7,231 nucleotides of DNA from Planctomycetota bacterium (GTDB lineage: Bacteria > Planctomycetota > UBA11346), in the NCBI GenBank assembly GCA_013821615.1, contig JACDGQ010000154.1:1-7231 (forward strand), in the 5' to 3' direction. Below, piece after piece: positions 1-5,417 of the stretch; position 1 is the stretch's first letter, and every line of letters begins with the position of its first letter. The position numbers and the translations under genes were made by a program. Below the pieces are notes generated by a model. That model ran no database searches. It was given only the letters and a program-made list of their open reading frames with translations, and was not told the DNA's origin.

Positions 1-532
1 GCACGTCCTCGGCGGTCAGGCTCGAGGTCGGCTCGTCGAGCACCAGCAGGCGCGGGCCGGCGGCGATGGCGCGCGCGATCTCGACCAGCTGCTGCTGGGC
101 GATCGGCAGGTCGCCGGCGCGGCGCAGGTCGGCCAGCTCGCGGCAGCCGAGCTGGTCGAGCGCGGCGAAGGCCAGCGCGCGCTGCTTCTTCAGATCGGTG
201 AAGCCGCCGCGCGTCGGCAGCGCACCGAGCAGGACGTTCTCGGCGACGGTCAGCTCGGCGGCGATCGCCAGTTCCTGGTGGACGATGGCGACGCCGTGGG
301 TGCGCGCGTCGAGCGGCCCGTGCGGCGCGAACGGCTTGCCGTCCAGGACCATGGTGCCGCCGTCCGGGCGGATCGCGCCGGTCAGGATCTTCATCAGCGT
401 CGACTTGCCGGCGCCGTTCTCGCCGATCAGGGCCAGCGAAGCGCCGGCCCCGACCGCGAGGTCGACGCACTCGAGGGCCCGGGTCGCGCCGAAGGACTTG
501 GCGATCCCGGACATCACCAGGCGGTCGATCAT
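1..532 (-). CDS. Sugar ABC importer ATP-binding protein (RbsA/MglA-like), 3' part beyond window
   Basis: This is the cytoplasmic ATPase that would power uptake of a sugar or similar solute with the binding protein encoded just upstream. The 177 residues visible are the first nucleotide-binding domain; family members usually have about 500 residues with two such domains, so roughly two thirds lies beyond the left edge. Walker A is GENGAGKST (residues 37-45), the Q-loop region reads VHQE, the signature region is LPIAQQQLVEIARA (142-155), in the QQQ form typical of carbohydrate importers of this class rather than LSGGQ, and Walker B is LLVLDEP (162-168). The start at 532 puts GGAAAGG about 7 nt upstream; Met7 is a possible alternative. 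It follows the binding-protein gene on the same strand after a 223-bp gap containing a long inverted repeat. The substrate cannot be told from the sequence. No permease gene is in view; it may follow to the left. Confidence 0.93.
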   Translation of the reverse strand, partial: MIDRLVMSGIAKSFGATRALECVDLAVGAGASLALIGENGAGKSTLMKILTGAIRPDGGTMVLDGKPFAPHGPLDARTHGVAIVHQELAIAAELTVAENVLLGALPTRGGFTDLKKQRALAFAALDQLGCRELADLRRAGDLPIAQQQLVEIARAIAAGPRLLVLDEPTSSLTAEDV

Positions 533-596
533 CGGGGGCCCTTTCCGGCCACCGGGGTCAGGCTGGTCGGGCGCTGGGCAGCGCGTGGACATCCGG

Positions 597-726
597 GTGC
601 GGAGTGCGGAGTGCGGAGTGCGGAGTGCGCGGTGTCACGACGCCGAGCGCGCTGGCGCGCACCCAGGTGTGCGGACGCGACCTCGAGAGAGGGTGCACTC
701 CGCACTCCGCACTCCGCACTCCGCAC
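597..726. repeat. Inverted pair of 7-bp tandem arrays (unit GGAGTGC) between binding protein and ATPase genes
   Basis: The left arm (597-628) is four perfect GGAGTGC units (601-628) preceded by GTGC. The right arm (695-726) is the exact reverse complement: four GCACTCC units (695-722) followed by GCAC. The arms match over 32 bp with no mismatch and enclose 66 bp (629-694). On the minus-strand transcript the array begins 29 nt after the binding-protein stop codon and ends 64 nt before the ATPase start, so the RNA could fold into a very stable stem between two operon genes. Such structures in binding-protein operons (REP elements in malE-malF are the known parallel) protect the upstream message from 3' exonucleases and set a high binding-protein to membrane-component ratio. 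That role here is inference. There is no U-run, so it does not look like a standard intrinsic terminator. Confidence 0.95.
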
Positions 727-755
727 TTCTCCGTCCCCGCATCCCCGATCGGCCA

Positions 756-1751
756 TCACTTGCCGGCGTCGTCGATGTAGTCGGTCAGCTGCGGCGAGAT
801 CAGCGCCTGGATCTCGGGCGTGCCGATGTTCTCGGGGGTGACGAGCTGCACCGGGGTGTCGACCTTGGCCTCGACCGCCTTGCCCTGGAGTTTGGCGACC
901 ACCGTCATCACGCCCAGGTAGCCCATCTTGAACGGGTCCTGCACCACCAGGCCCTGCACCGCGCCGGCCTTGAGCGCCTTGATCAGCGGCTCGCTGGCGT
1001 CGAAGCCGATGTGCTTGAGCTTGCCGTCGAGGTTGAAGGACTTGATCGCCTGGATCATGCCCGCGCAGGCCGATTCGTTCGAGGTGAACACCGCGTCGAT
1101 CTTGTCCTTCATCGCGGCGAGCAGGTTCTGGGCCGCGGTCTGGGCCTGCTCGCGCGTGGCGCCGGCGTACTGGTCGCTCGAGACGATCTTGATGTCCGGG
1201 AACTTCTTGGCGATGGTGTCGAGGAAGCCCGCCTCGCGCTGCTCGGTGCTCGCCGAGCCGACCATGTAGCGCAGGACCAGCACGCGGCCCTTGCCAGCGA
1301 GCACCTCGCCCATGCGCTCCGCCGCCTTGGCGCCACCGGCGTAATTGTCGGTGGCGATGAAGCTGGTGACCTTGTCGTACTTCAGCCCGGAATCGATGAT
1401 GACGGTCGGGATGCCCGCCTCCATCGCGTCCTTCACCGGCGCGACCAGCGCCTTGCTGTCGAGCGGCGCGAGCACGATGCCGCTGACGCCCTGGGCGAGG
1501 AAGTTCTGCACCACGTCGATCTGCGCGGTGCGGTCGTCCTCCTTGAGCGGGCCCTTCCAGATGATCTTCACCGGCTGGCCGGCGGCGGCCAGCTCGCGCT
1601 GCGCCTTGACCGCGCCCGCGTGGATGGTCTTCCAGAACTCGTGCGTGGTGCCCTTGGGGATGACCGCGATGGTCAGCGGCTTGGCGTCGGCGGCGTGCAG
1701 GCCGGCGGCCAGCCATGAGAGCAGCAGCAGGGCGCAGAGGCGGATGGGCAT
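756..1751 (-). CDS. Periplasmic sugar-binding protein of ABC importer (RbsB-like, type I fold)
   Basis: A 331-residue secreted solute-binding protein, the usual length for the ribose/galactose-binding class (Peripla_BP_4). Residues 1-20 form a Sec signal peptide: Arg4, a leucine-rich core, then LHA before a likely cut at A20/A21. The mature protein starts with the family's first strand (LTIAVIPKG), followed by an FW pair in THEFWKTI, a position where RbsB-like proteins commonly carry a ligand-stacking aromatic. Further family landmarks are the GVSGIVLAPLDS segment, IPTVIIDSG, the TDNYAGG motif and, in the second lobe, AVFTSNESACAGMIQAI and IGFDAS. The start has GGAG (1757-1760) 5 nt upstream. 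It is the first gene of an operon with the ATPase gene that follows at 532. The exact ligand cannot be told; ribose-, allose- or xylose-like sugars are all possible. Only one cysteine, in the signal peptide at position 6 and not in a lipobox, so it should be soluble in the periplasm. Confidence 0.93.
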   Translation of the reverse strand: MPIRLCALLLLSWLAAGLHAADAKPLTIAVIPKGTTHEFWKTIHAGAVKAQRELAAAGQPVKIIWKGPLKEDDRTAQIDVVQNFLAQGVSGIVLAPLDSKALVAPVKDAMEAGIPTVIIDSGLKYDKVTSFIATDNYAGGAKAAERMGEVLAGKGRVLVLRYMVGSASTEQREAGFLDTIAKKFPDIKIVSSDQYAGATREQAQTAAQNLLAAMKDKIDAVFTSNESACAGMIQAIKSFNLDGKLKHIGFDASEPLIKALKAGAVQGLVVQDPFKMGYLGVMTVVAKLQGKAVEAKVDTPVQLVTPENIGTPEIQALISPQLTDYIDDAGK

Positions 1752-1773
1752 GGCGGCTCCGAAGTGGGCTGTG

Positions 1774-1800
1774 TTAATATGAACGCATGGCGGGAGTCAA
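1774..1800 (-). promoter_or_regulatory. Candidate sigma-70-like promoter for the sugar importer operon
   Basis: On the minus strand, TTGACT (1795-1800) matches 5 of 6 bases of a -35 box and TATTAA (1774-1779) matches 4 of 6 of a -10 box, with a 15-nt spacer that is shorter than ideal. This is the only AT-rich patch near the binding-protein gene and lies about 23-50 nt before its start codon. An imperfect 12-bp palindrome, GTTAATATGAAC (1773-1784), overlaps the -10 and could be an operator for a sugar-responsive repressor; that is speculation. Prediction by eye only. Confidence 0.4.
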
Positions 1801-1811
1801 TGTTGAAGATC

Positions 1812-1849
1812 AGTCCGGAAGTCCGGCAGTCCGGAAGTCCGGAAGTCGA
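1812..1849. repeat. Left 8-bp tandem array (unit AGTCCGGA), inverted partner of 2156-2188
   Basis: Four AGTCCGGA units (1812-1843; the second ends in C instead of A) are followed by AGTCGA. Bases 1817-1849 are the reverse complement of 2156-2188 with a single mismatch in 33 bp. The array ends about 12 nt upstream of the candidate -35 box of the importer promoter and lies 65 nt upstream of the binding-protein start codon. Confidence 0.93.
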
Positions 1850-2155
1850 GGTGGCCGGGGTTGGGGATGGGCCTCGGAGAGGCTCGGGCGCGTTGGTGAA
1901 GGCGTGTGGGAAGTTGCTGTCTGGATGGCGATTGAGGTCGACATGGGCGATTTCGTACCGCGGCGATGGCGCGGACATGCTAGGTTGTCTGGGTCGCTTT
2001 CCATGGGGCAATGCCCGTTAGACCAGGAAAGCGGTTGCGACGCCGAAGCGAACGGAGGAGTCGGGCCGGCATATCCCTATCCATGATTCCGGCCCCGGAT
2101 CGGACATGGCCATTCCACCCCCAGAACGAGCAAAGCGTCTGTGGGAAGCAGGTCT
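1850..2155. other. 306-bp gene-free spacer between the inverted octamer arrays
   Basis: No convincing gene is seen. The region is less uniformly GC-rich than its surroundings. It holds a two-level stem-loop: outer arms CGCTTTCC (1995-2002) and GGAAAGCG (2026-2033), inner GGGC-AAT-GCCC (2006-2016). A minus-strand reading frame of 30 codons (2072 to 1980, or 34 codons from 2084) passes through it; it is arginine-rich near the N-terminus and lacks a clear ribosome-binding site, so I do not call it a gene. A weak imperfect stem lies at about 2116-2145. The spacer may be an untranslated exporter tail, a small RNA or a cassette carried between the arrays. Confidence 0.6.
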
Positions 2156-2188
2156 TCGACTTCCGGACTTCCGGACTTCCGGACTTCC
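2156..2188. repeat. Right 8-bp tandem array (unit TCCGGACT) just after the exporter stop codon
   Basis: Three perfect TCCGGACT units (2162-2185) preceded by TCGACT and followed by TCC. It is the inverted partner of 1817-1849 (32 of 33 bases). In the exporter's sense direction it reads as repeated AGTCCGGA, beginning 15 nt after the stop codon (2204-2206). The unit contains the palindrome TCCGGA, so each arm is also partly self-complementary and could fold on itself. Confidence 0.93.
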
Positions 2189-2203
2189 CGCCGGACCCTT
2201 CCC

Positions 2204-4030
2204 CTAGATCAGCTGCCCGTTCGCCAGCTTGAAGAACGCGCGTCGATGCTCCATCAGCTCGGCGAAGGTGCCGGTCTCGCTGACTTGGCCTTCCTCCAAC
2301 ACGACGATGCGGTTGGCGCCGCGCACCGTCGACAGGCGGTGGGCGATGATCAGGGTGGTGCGGCCCTTCATCAGCTCGTCGAGGGCGAGCTGCACCAGGC
2401 GCTCGCTCTCCGGATCGAGGGCGCTGGTCGCCTCGTCGAGGATGAGCAGCTTGGGATCGCGGTAGAGGGCGCGCGCGATCGCCAGGCGCTGGCGCTGGCC
2501 GCCGGACAGACCCATGCCGCGGTCGCCGAGCACGGTGTCGTAGCCCTGCGCCATGGCGGTGATGAAGGGTTCGGCGTTGGCGCGGCGGGCGGCCTCGCGC
2601 ACGCGTTCGGCATCGGGATTGGCGTCGCCCCAGCTGATGTTGCCGGCGATGGTGTCGTGGAACAGCACCACGTCCTGGCTGACCACGCCGACGTGGCGGC
2701 GGATGCTGCGGCGGTCGACCGCGCGCAGGTCGTGGCCGTCGATCAGCACCGCGCCCTGCTGCGGCTCGTAGAGGCCAAGCACCAGGCTGGCGATGGTGCT
2801 CTTGCCTGAGCCCGACGGCCCCACCAGCGCCAGCGAGGTGCCCTGCGGGATGTCGATGGTGACGTCGCGCACGCTGTGGCGGTTGCTGCCCGGGTAGGTG
2901 AAGGAGACGCCGCGCAGCTCGACCTCGCCGCGCACCGCCGGCAGTTCCGGCTTGCCGCTGTTGCGCTCCTCGCTCTCGGTGTCGTAGAGCTCGGCGAGCG
3001 AGGAGATCGCATCGCTCGCCGAGGCGATCGCCGGGATGCCGTTGACGATCCCGCTCATGCTGCCGGCGATCATCTGGTAGTAGGTGAAGAACACGAACAG
3101 GTCGCCGAAGCCGATCTGGTCGCGCACGCACAGCCACGCGCCGACCGCCACCACCAGCATGTTCAGGATCGAGCCCACCGCCCAGCCGGTCGAGCCGAAG
3201 AAGGCGTGGGTGAGGTCGACGCGGATGCCGGTCTCGGCGACGGTGTGCGCGGCGCCGCTCAGGCGCTGCTCGGCGAACTCCTCGACCGCGTGCGCGCGCG
3301 TCAGCCGCACCGCGTGCAGGGCCTCGGTCAGCGAGGCCATGAAGCCCGACTCGGCGACGCGGAACTCCTCGCTGCGCTTGCGCATCGGCGGCCACAGCAG
3401 CTTGGCCATGATCAGGTTGGTCGGCACGATCAGGCCGAGCACGAGCAGGAACCACGGGTTGATGTGCCACACGATCACCAGCATGATCAGGATCGAGGTG
3501 CCCTGCATCAGCACGTTCTCGGCGAGGTAGCTCTCGATCTCCTCGAGGCGGTTGATGTCGAGCACGAACTTGTTCTGCAGCATGCCCGCCTGCGAGCGGT
3601 CGTGGAAGATGAAGGTCAGCTTGTTGAGCCGGCGCACCAGCGAGGTGCGCAGGTTCGCGGTCAGGCGGCGGCGCTGGCACGAGCGCAGCCGGGTCTGCCC
3701 GACGGTGGCCATGACGTTCAGCACGCACATCAGGAACGACGCGGCGAGCACCCAGCCGAGTTCGCCCATGACGCGCTCCGGCGCGTCCTTGAGCATGTCG
3801 TAGATGTGTTTGATGAGCAGCGGGAAGAGATAGGTCGGGGCGTTGCGCAGGTTCTGCAGCAGCCACACCCCGGGGATCAGGCGCGCCTTGCCCTCGACCA
3901 GGTGGAGGTAGGCGGACAACGGATTGCGGCGCGTGCCGTCCGCGCCCCCCTTGGTGATGGATGCCAGGCGCGTCGCCAGTTGCGGCTCGGCGTGGGGACC
4001 GGGCGGATCTACGATGGCGGAACGGAACAT
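2204..4030 (-). CDS. ABC exporter, fused permease and ATPase (MsbA/multidrug/lipid type)
   Basis: A 608-residue half-transporter expected to work as a homodimer in the inner membrane, exporting a lipid, drug or other hydrophobic compound; the cargo is unknown. The N-terminal half (about 45-345) is a type 1 exporter membrane domain with several hydrophobic helices (for example LIMLVIVWHINPWFLLVLGL). The C-terminal half is the ATPase: A-loop region FTYPG, Walker A GPSGSGKST (404-412), Q-loop Gln452, signature LSGGQRQR (508-515), Walker B LLILDEAT (528-535) with catalytic Glu533, D-loop SALD and switch His564. All key residues are intact. The frame is open for 120 more codons upstream (to 4390), but the start at 4030 is preferred: AGGAG lies 7 nt upstream (4038-4042), the length fits the family, and the upstream part reads like non-coding sequence overlapping the divergent gene. 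It stands alone on its strand with 450 bp to the next gene. Confidence 0.93.
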   Translation of the reverse strand: MFRSAIVDPPGPHAEPQLATRLASITKGGADGTRRNPLSAYLHLVEGKARLIPGVWLLQNLRNAPTYLFPLLIKHIYDMLKDAPERVMGELGWVLAASFLMCVLNVMATVGQTRLRSCQRRRLTANLRTSLVRRLNKLTFIFHDRSQAGMLQNKFVLDINRLEEIESYLAENVLMQGTSILIMLVIVWHINPWFLLVLGLIVPTNLIMAKLLWPPMRKRSEEFRVAESGFMASLTEALHAVRLTRAHAVEEFAEQRLSGAAHTVAETGIRVDLTHAFFGSTGWAVGSILNMLVVAVGAWLCVRDQIGFGDLFVFFTYYQMIAGSMSGIVNGIPAIASASDAISSLAELYDTESEERNSGKPELPAVRGEVELRGVSFTYPGSNRHSVRDVTIDIPQGTSLALVGPSGSGKSTIASLVLGLYEPQQGAVLIDGHDLRAVDRRSIRRHVGVVSQDVVLFHDTIAGNISWGDANPDAERVREAARRANAEPFITAMAQGYDTVLGDRGMGLSGGQRQRLAIARALYRDPKLLILDEATSALDPESERLVQLALDELMKGRTTLIIAHRLSTVRGANRIVVLEEGQVSETGTFAELMEHRRAFFKLANGQLI

Positions 4031-4037
4031 CCCCTGG

Positions 4038-4042
4038 CTCCT
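4038..4042 (-). promoter_or_regulatory. Ribosome-binding site fixing the exporter start
   Basis: AGGAG on the minus strand, 7 nt before the ATG at 4030. It selects this ATG over upstream in-frame ATGs at 4084 and 4390, neither of which has such a good site. Confidence 0.8.
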
Positions 4043-4082
4043 GCGAGGCACCGGTGCGGCCTCGCGTGCGTCTGCGTAGGTC

Positions 4083-4110
4083 ATTCCAGCACGTGGGCTT
4101 GCGGCGTCAA
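4083..4110 (-). promoter_or_regulatory. Candidate sigma-70-like promoter for the ABC exporter
   Basis: Minus strand: TTGACG (4105-4110, 5 of 6 to -35), a 16-nt spacer, then TGGAAT (4083-4088, 4 of 6 to -10). Transcription would begin near 4076, giving a leader of roughly 45 nt. Found by eye; in GC-rich DNA such matches can arise by chance. Confidence 0.35.
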
Positions 4111-4350
4111 TGCGGGGCTGGGCATGGGCGCAGAGGTCGGCGGCTGCGGGATTGTTCCACCGCGCCGGCGTATTCGGCACCCACGCCGGGGGTCTACACC
4201 AGAGCCGACACGGACTTGCAACCGTCAGGGGGTTGTCCAGGGTCGGGCTTGCCGTGGTGCGCCCGGCGCGCATCGACCCCGGTATCCACCCGCGTTCCGG
4301 CGCTCTGGGCCCCCACCAGCTGCGCCAGTCATCCCGAACACCCCCGGCCA

Positions 4351-4356
4351 AGGAGG
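4351..4356 (+). promoter_or_regulatory. Ribosome-binding site fixing the GlcG/HbpS-like start
   Basis: Perfect AGGAGG, 6 nt before the ATG at 4363. It decides the start against the 134 open codons upstream in the same frame, and the chosen start is immediately followed by a signal peptide. Confidence 0.88.
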
Positions 4357-4362
4357 CCTTCC

Positions 4363-5148
4363 ATGTCCTTCGCATCCCCATCCGCCCCATTCACCCGGCT
4401 CCTGGCCATCTGCCTGTTCGCCTGTGCCGGCGTCCTGGCTGACGCCCCGGTCCTGACCGCGGCCAGCGCCGAGCTGCCCGATGCCGCCACCGTGCGCACC
4501 GCCCTGCAGCTGGTCATAAAGGAGAAGAACGGCGGCTTCGGCCTGAACATGTGGGCGACCCTGGTCGACCGCGACGCAGTGGTGCGCGTGGTGACCTTCA
4601 CCGGCACCGACCGCGGCGACCAGTGGCCCGGCAGCCGTGTGATCTCGGCGCAGAAGGCCAACACCGCCAACGCCTTCAGCCTGCCCGGCCTGACGGTCGG
4701 CACCGGCCAGCTCTACGCCGCCACCCAGCCCGGCGGCAGCCTGTTCGGCTTGCAGGCCTCCAATCCGGTCGACCCCGAGGTCGCCTACAAGGGCAAGGCC
4801 AAGTACTTCGGCACCAAGGACGACCCGATGATCGGCGAGCGCATCGGCGGCGTGAACGTCTTCGGCGGCGGCCTCGCGCTCTACGCCGACGGCGGCATCC
4901 TGCTTGGCGGCCTCGGCCTGTCCGGCGACAGCTCGGTCGCCGACCACATCATCGCCTGGAAACTGCGCCACGCCCTTGGCCTCGACCACATCCCCGGCGG
5001 CGTCAGCCCGACCGGCGACGACAACCTGGTCATCGACTTCGCCGACGGCAAGAGCCCGAGCGGCTGGGGCCACCCCGCGACCACGCCCGAGGCGACCGAG
5101 ATCGTCAAGAACCTGCCGACGACGCATCCGGTGATGAAGAAGAAGTGA
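4363..5148 (+). CDS. Secreted GlcG/HbpS-like (DUF336) heme-binding family protein
   Basis: A 261-residue exported protein of the GlcG/HbpS family. HbpS from Streptomyces binds heme and modulates redox sensing, and many members sit near oxidoreductases, but the biochemical role of most is unknown. Residues 1-26 look like a signal peptide (Arg12, hydrophobic core, cut near VLA/DA); a weak lipobox (LFAC, Cys21) also makes a lipoprotein conceivable. The family domain covers about 37-205: ALVD-like strand WATLVDRDAVVRVV (64-77), the KANTANAFS segment (98-106), IGGVNVFGGGLALYADG (161-177), GGLGLSGDS (182-190) and the DHIIAWKLRHALGLD segment (194-208) typical of the longer proteobacterial-type subgroup. 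The tail has GWGHP and ends in three lysines. It is a single gene, convergent with ureG, and its last codons lie inside a tandem duplication (5129-5337). The ligand is not proven by sequence. Confidence 0.85.
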   Translation: MSFASPSAPFTRLLAICLFACAGVLADAPVLTAASAELPDAATVRTALQLVIKEKNGGFGLNMWATLVDRDAVVRVVTFTGTDRGDQWPGSRVISAQKANTANAFSLPGLTVGTGQLYAATQPGGSLFGLQASNPVDPEVAYKGKAKYFGTKDDPMIGERIGGVNVFGGGLALYADGGILLGGLGLSGDSSVADHIIAWKLRHALGLDHIPGGVSPTGDDNLVIDFADGKSPSGWGHPATTPEATEIVKNLPTTHPVMKKK

Positions 5149-5165
5149 GGGCGGGGGCCGCGCTC

Positions 5166-5199
5166 GGCTGACGGCTGACGGCTGACGGCTGACGGCTAG
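5166..5199. repeat. 7-bp tandem array (unit GGCTGAC), four perfect units
   Basis: Four perfect GGCTGAC units (5166-5193) plus GGCTAG. It begins 17 nt after the stop codon of the GlcG/HbpS-like gene, in sense orientation. A 20-bp stretch is the exact reverse complement of 5387-5406 next to the ureG stop codon. The unit contains TGA, so readthrough in any of the three plus-strand frames would meet a stop inside the array. GACGGC (5191-5196) and GCCGTC (5209-5214) could also form a small local hairpin. Confidence 0.93.
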
Positions 5200-5270
5200 T
5201 CGTCGATGGCCGTCTGGTGGCTAACAGGCCAACGGTGGCGAAGAACAAGTGAGGTCGGGGGACCGCCCTC

Positions 5271-5304
5271 GGCTGACGGCTGGCGGCTGATGGCTGACGG
5301 CTAG
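5271..5304. repeat. Second, partly decayed GGCTGAC array
   Basis: Units GGCTGAC, GGCTGGC, GGCTGAT, GGCTGAC, then GGCTAG. This is the copy of 5166-5199 carried by the tandem duplication; units two and three each carry one transition (A to G, C to T). Confidence 0.9.
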
Positions 5305-5353
5305 TGGTCTATGGCCGTCTGGTGGCTAACAGGCCAATGCATGTCTCATGAGA

Positions 5354-5384
5354 AAAGACACCGGTGCTTGGCACCGGTGTCTTT
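5354..5384. terminator. Candidate bidirectional terminator hairpin between convergent genes
   Basis: A perfect 14-bp stem, AAAGACACCGGTGC (5354-5367) and GCACCGGTGTCTTT (5371-5384), with a TTG loop. It starts with A and ends with T on both strands, as expected for a two-way intrinsic terminator serving the plus-strand GlcG/HbpS-like gene and the minus-strand ureG. The U-run is short (three, or four on the minus-strand RNA), so efficiency is uncertain. It sits inside the larger inverted repeat formed by the GGCTGAC arrays. Confidence 0.75.
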
Positions 5385-5385
5385 C

Positions 5386-5408
5386 GGCCGTCAGCCGTCA
5401 GCCGTCTG
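5386..5408. repeat. Inverted GGCTGAC array just after the ureG stop codon
   Basis: Reads GGCCGTCAGCCGTCAGCCGT plus CTG on the plus strand, i.e. about 2.5-3 units of GGCTGAC in the sense direction of ureG, starting 9 nt after its stop codon. It is complementary to the arrays at 5166-5199 (20 bp perfect) and, less perfectly, 5271-5304. Confidence 0.92.
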
Positions 5409-5417
5409 CTATCCCCA

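Larger units (their letters stand above)
4031..4362. other. 332-bp divergent intergenic region
   Basis: Lies between the divergently read exporter (minus) and the GlcG/HbpS-like gene (plus). It carries the two ribosome-binding sites at its ends and a candidate exporter promoter (4083-4110). I see no persuasive promoter for the plus-strand gene and no repeat array here. Open frames cross it on both strands but they have no family resemblance and no start signal. Confidence 0.6.
5129..5337. repeat. Abutting ~104-bp tandem duplication including the 3' end of the GlcG/HbpS-like gene
   Basis: Copy 1 (5129-5232) and copy 2 (5233-5337) are adjacent direct repeats, clearly alignable from end to end at an offset of 104, becoming 105 after a single-base insertion in copy 2 (an extra A within 5261-5270). 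Copy 1 starts inside the coding sequence and carries its last five codons and stop (GTGATGAAGAAGAAGTGA); copy 2 carries a diverged version (GTGGCGAAGAACAAGTGA) that is now outside any gene. Both contain a four-unit GGCTGAC array and the segment GGCCGTCTGGTGGCTAACAG. The array is perfect in copy 1 and has two changed units in copy 2. The substitutions show the duplication is not very recent. Confidence 0.92.

Noticed and set aside
597..726. CRISPR array
   Set aside because: Units are 7 bp in direct contact with no spacers, and the two blocks are inverted to each other.
66..1718. 550-codon plus-strand open frame
   Set aside because: It runs antisense to the ABC ATPase and binding-protein genes and through the 7-mer repeats. 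The protein is arginine/aspartate/histidine-biased with no family resemblance, a typical shadow frame in GC-rich DNA.
1764..2232. Several small plus-strand frames (73-99 codons) across the octamer arrays
   Set aside because: They translate the repeats themselves, have no clear ribosome-binding sites and disagree with one another; no family resemblance.
1980..3866. 628-codon minus-strand frame overlapping the exporter
   Set aside because: Out of frame with the exporter, whose Walker A, signature, Walker B and His motifs are intact in the other frame; composition is arginine/proline-rich nonsense. Its tail is only considered as the mini-ORF at 1980-2084.
3961..4362. 134-codon N-terminal extension of the GlcG/HbpS-like protein
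   Set aside because: The internal start at 4363 has a perfect AGGAGG and is followed at once by a signal peptide, which would be buried by the extension.
4031..4390. 120-codon N-terminal extension of the exporter
   Set aside because: It would overlap the divergent gene, has no exporter-like sequence and lacks the good ribosome-binding site found at 4038-4042.
2876..4456. 526-codon plus-strand open frame antisense to the exporter
   Set aside because: No domain motifs, biased composition, and it runs into the start of the real plus-strand gene at 4363 in a different frame.
5149..5337. Frameshifted or readthrough C-terminal extension of the GlcG/HbpS-like protein
   Set aside because: The stop at 5146-5148 is followed by in-frame stops within the GGCTGAC array, and the second VAKNK-stop is part of a non-coding duplicate.
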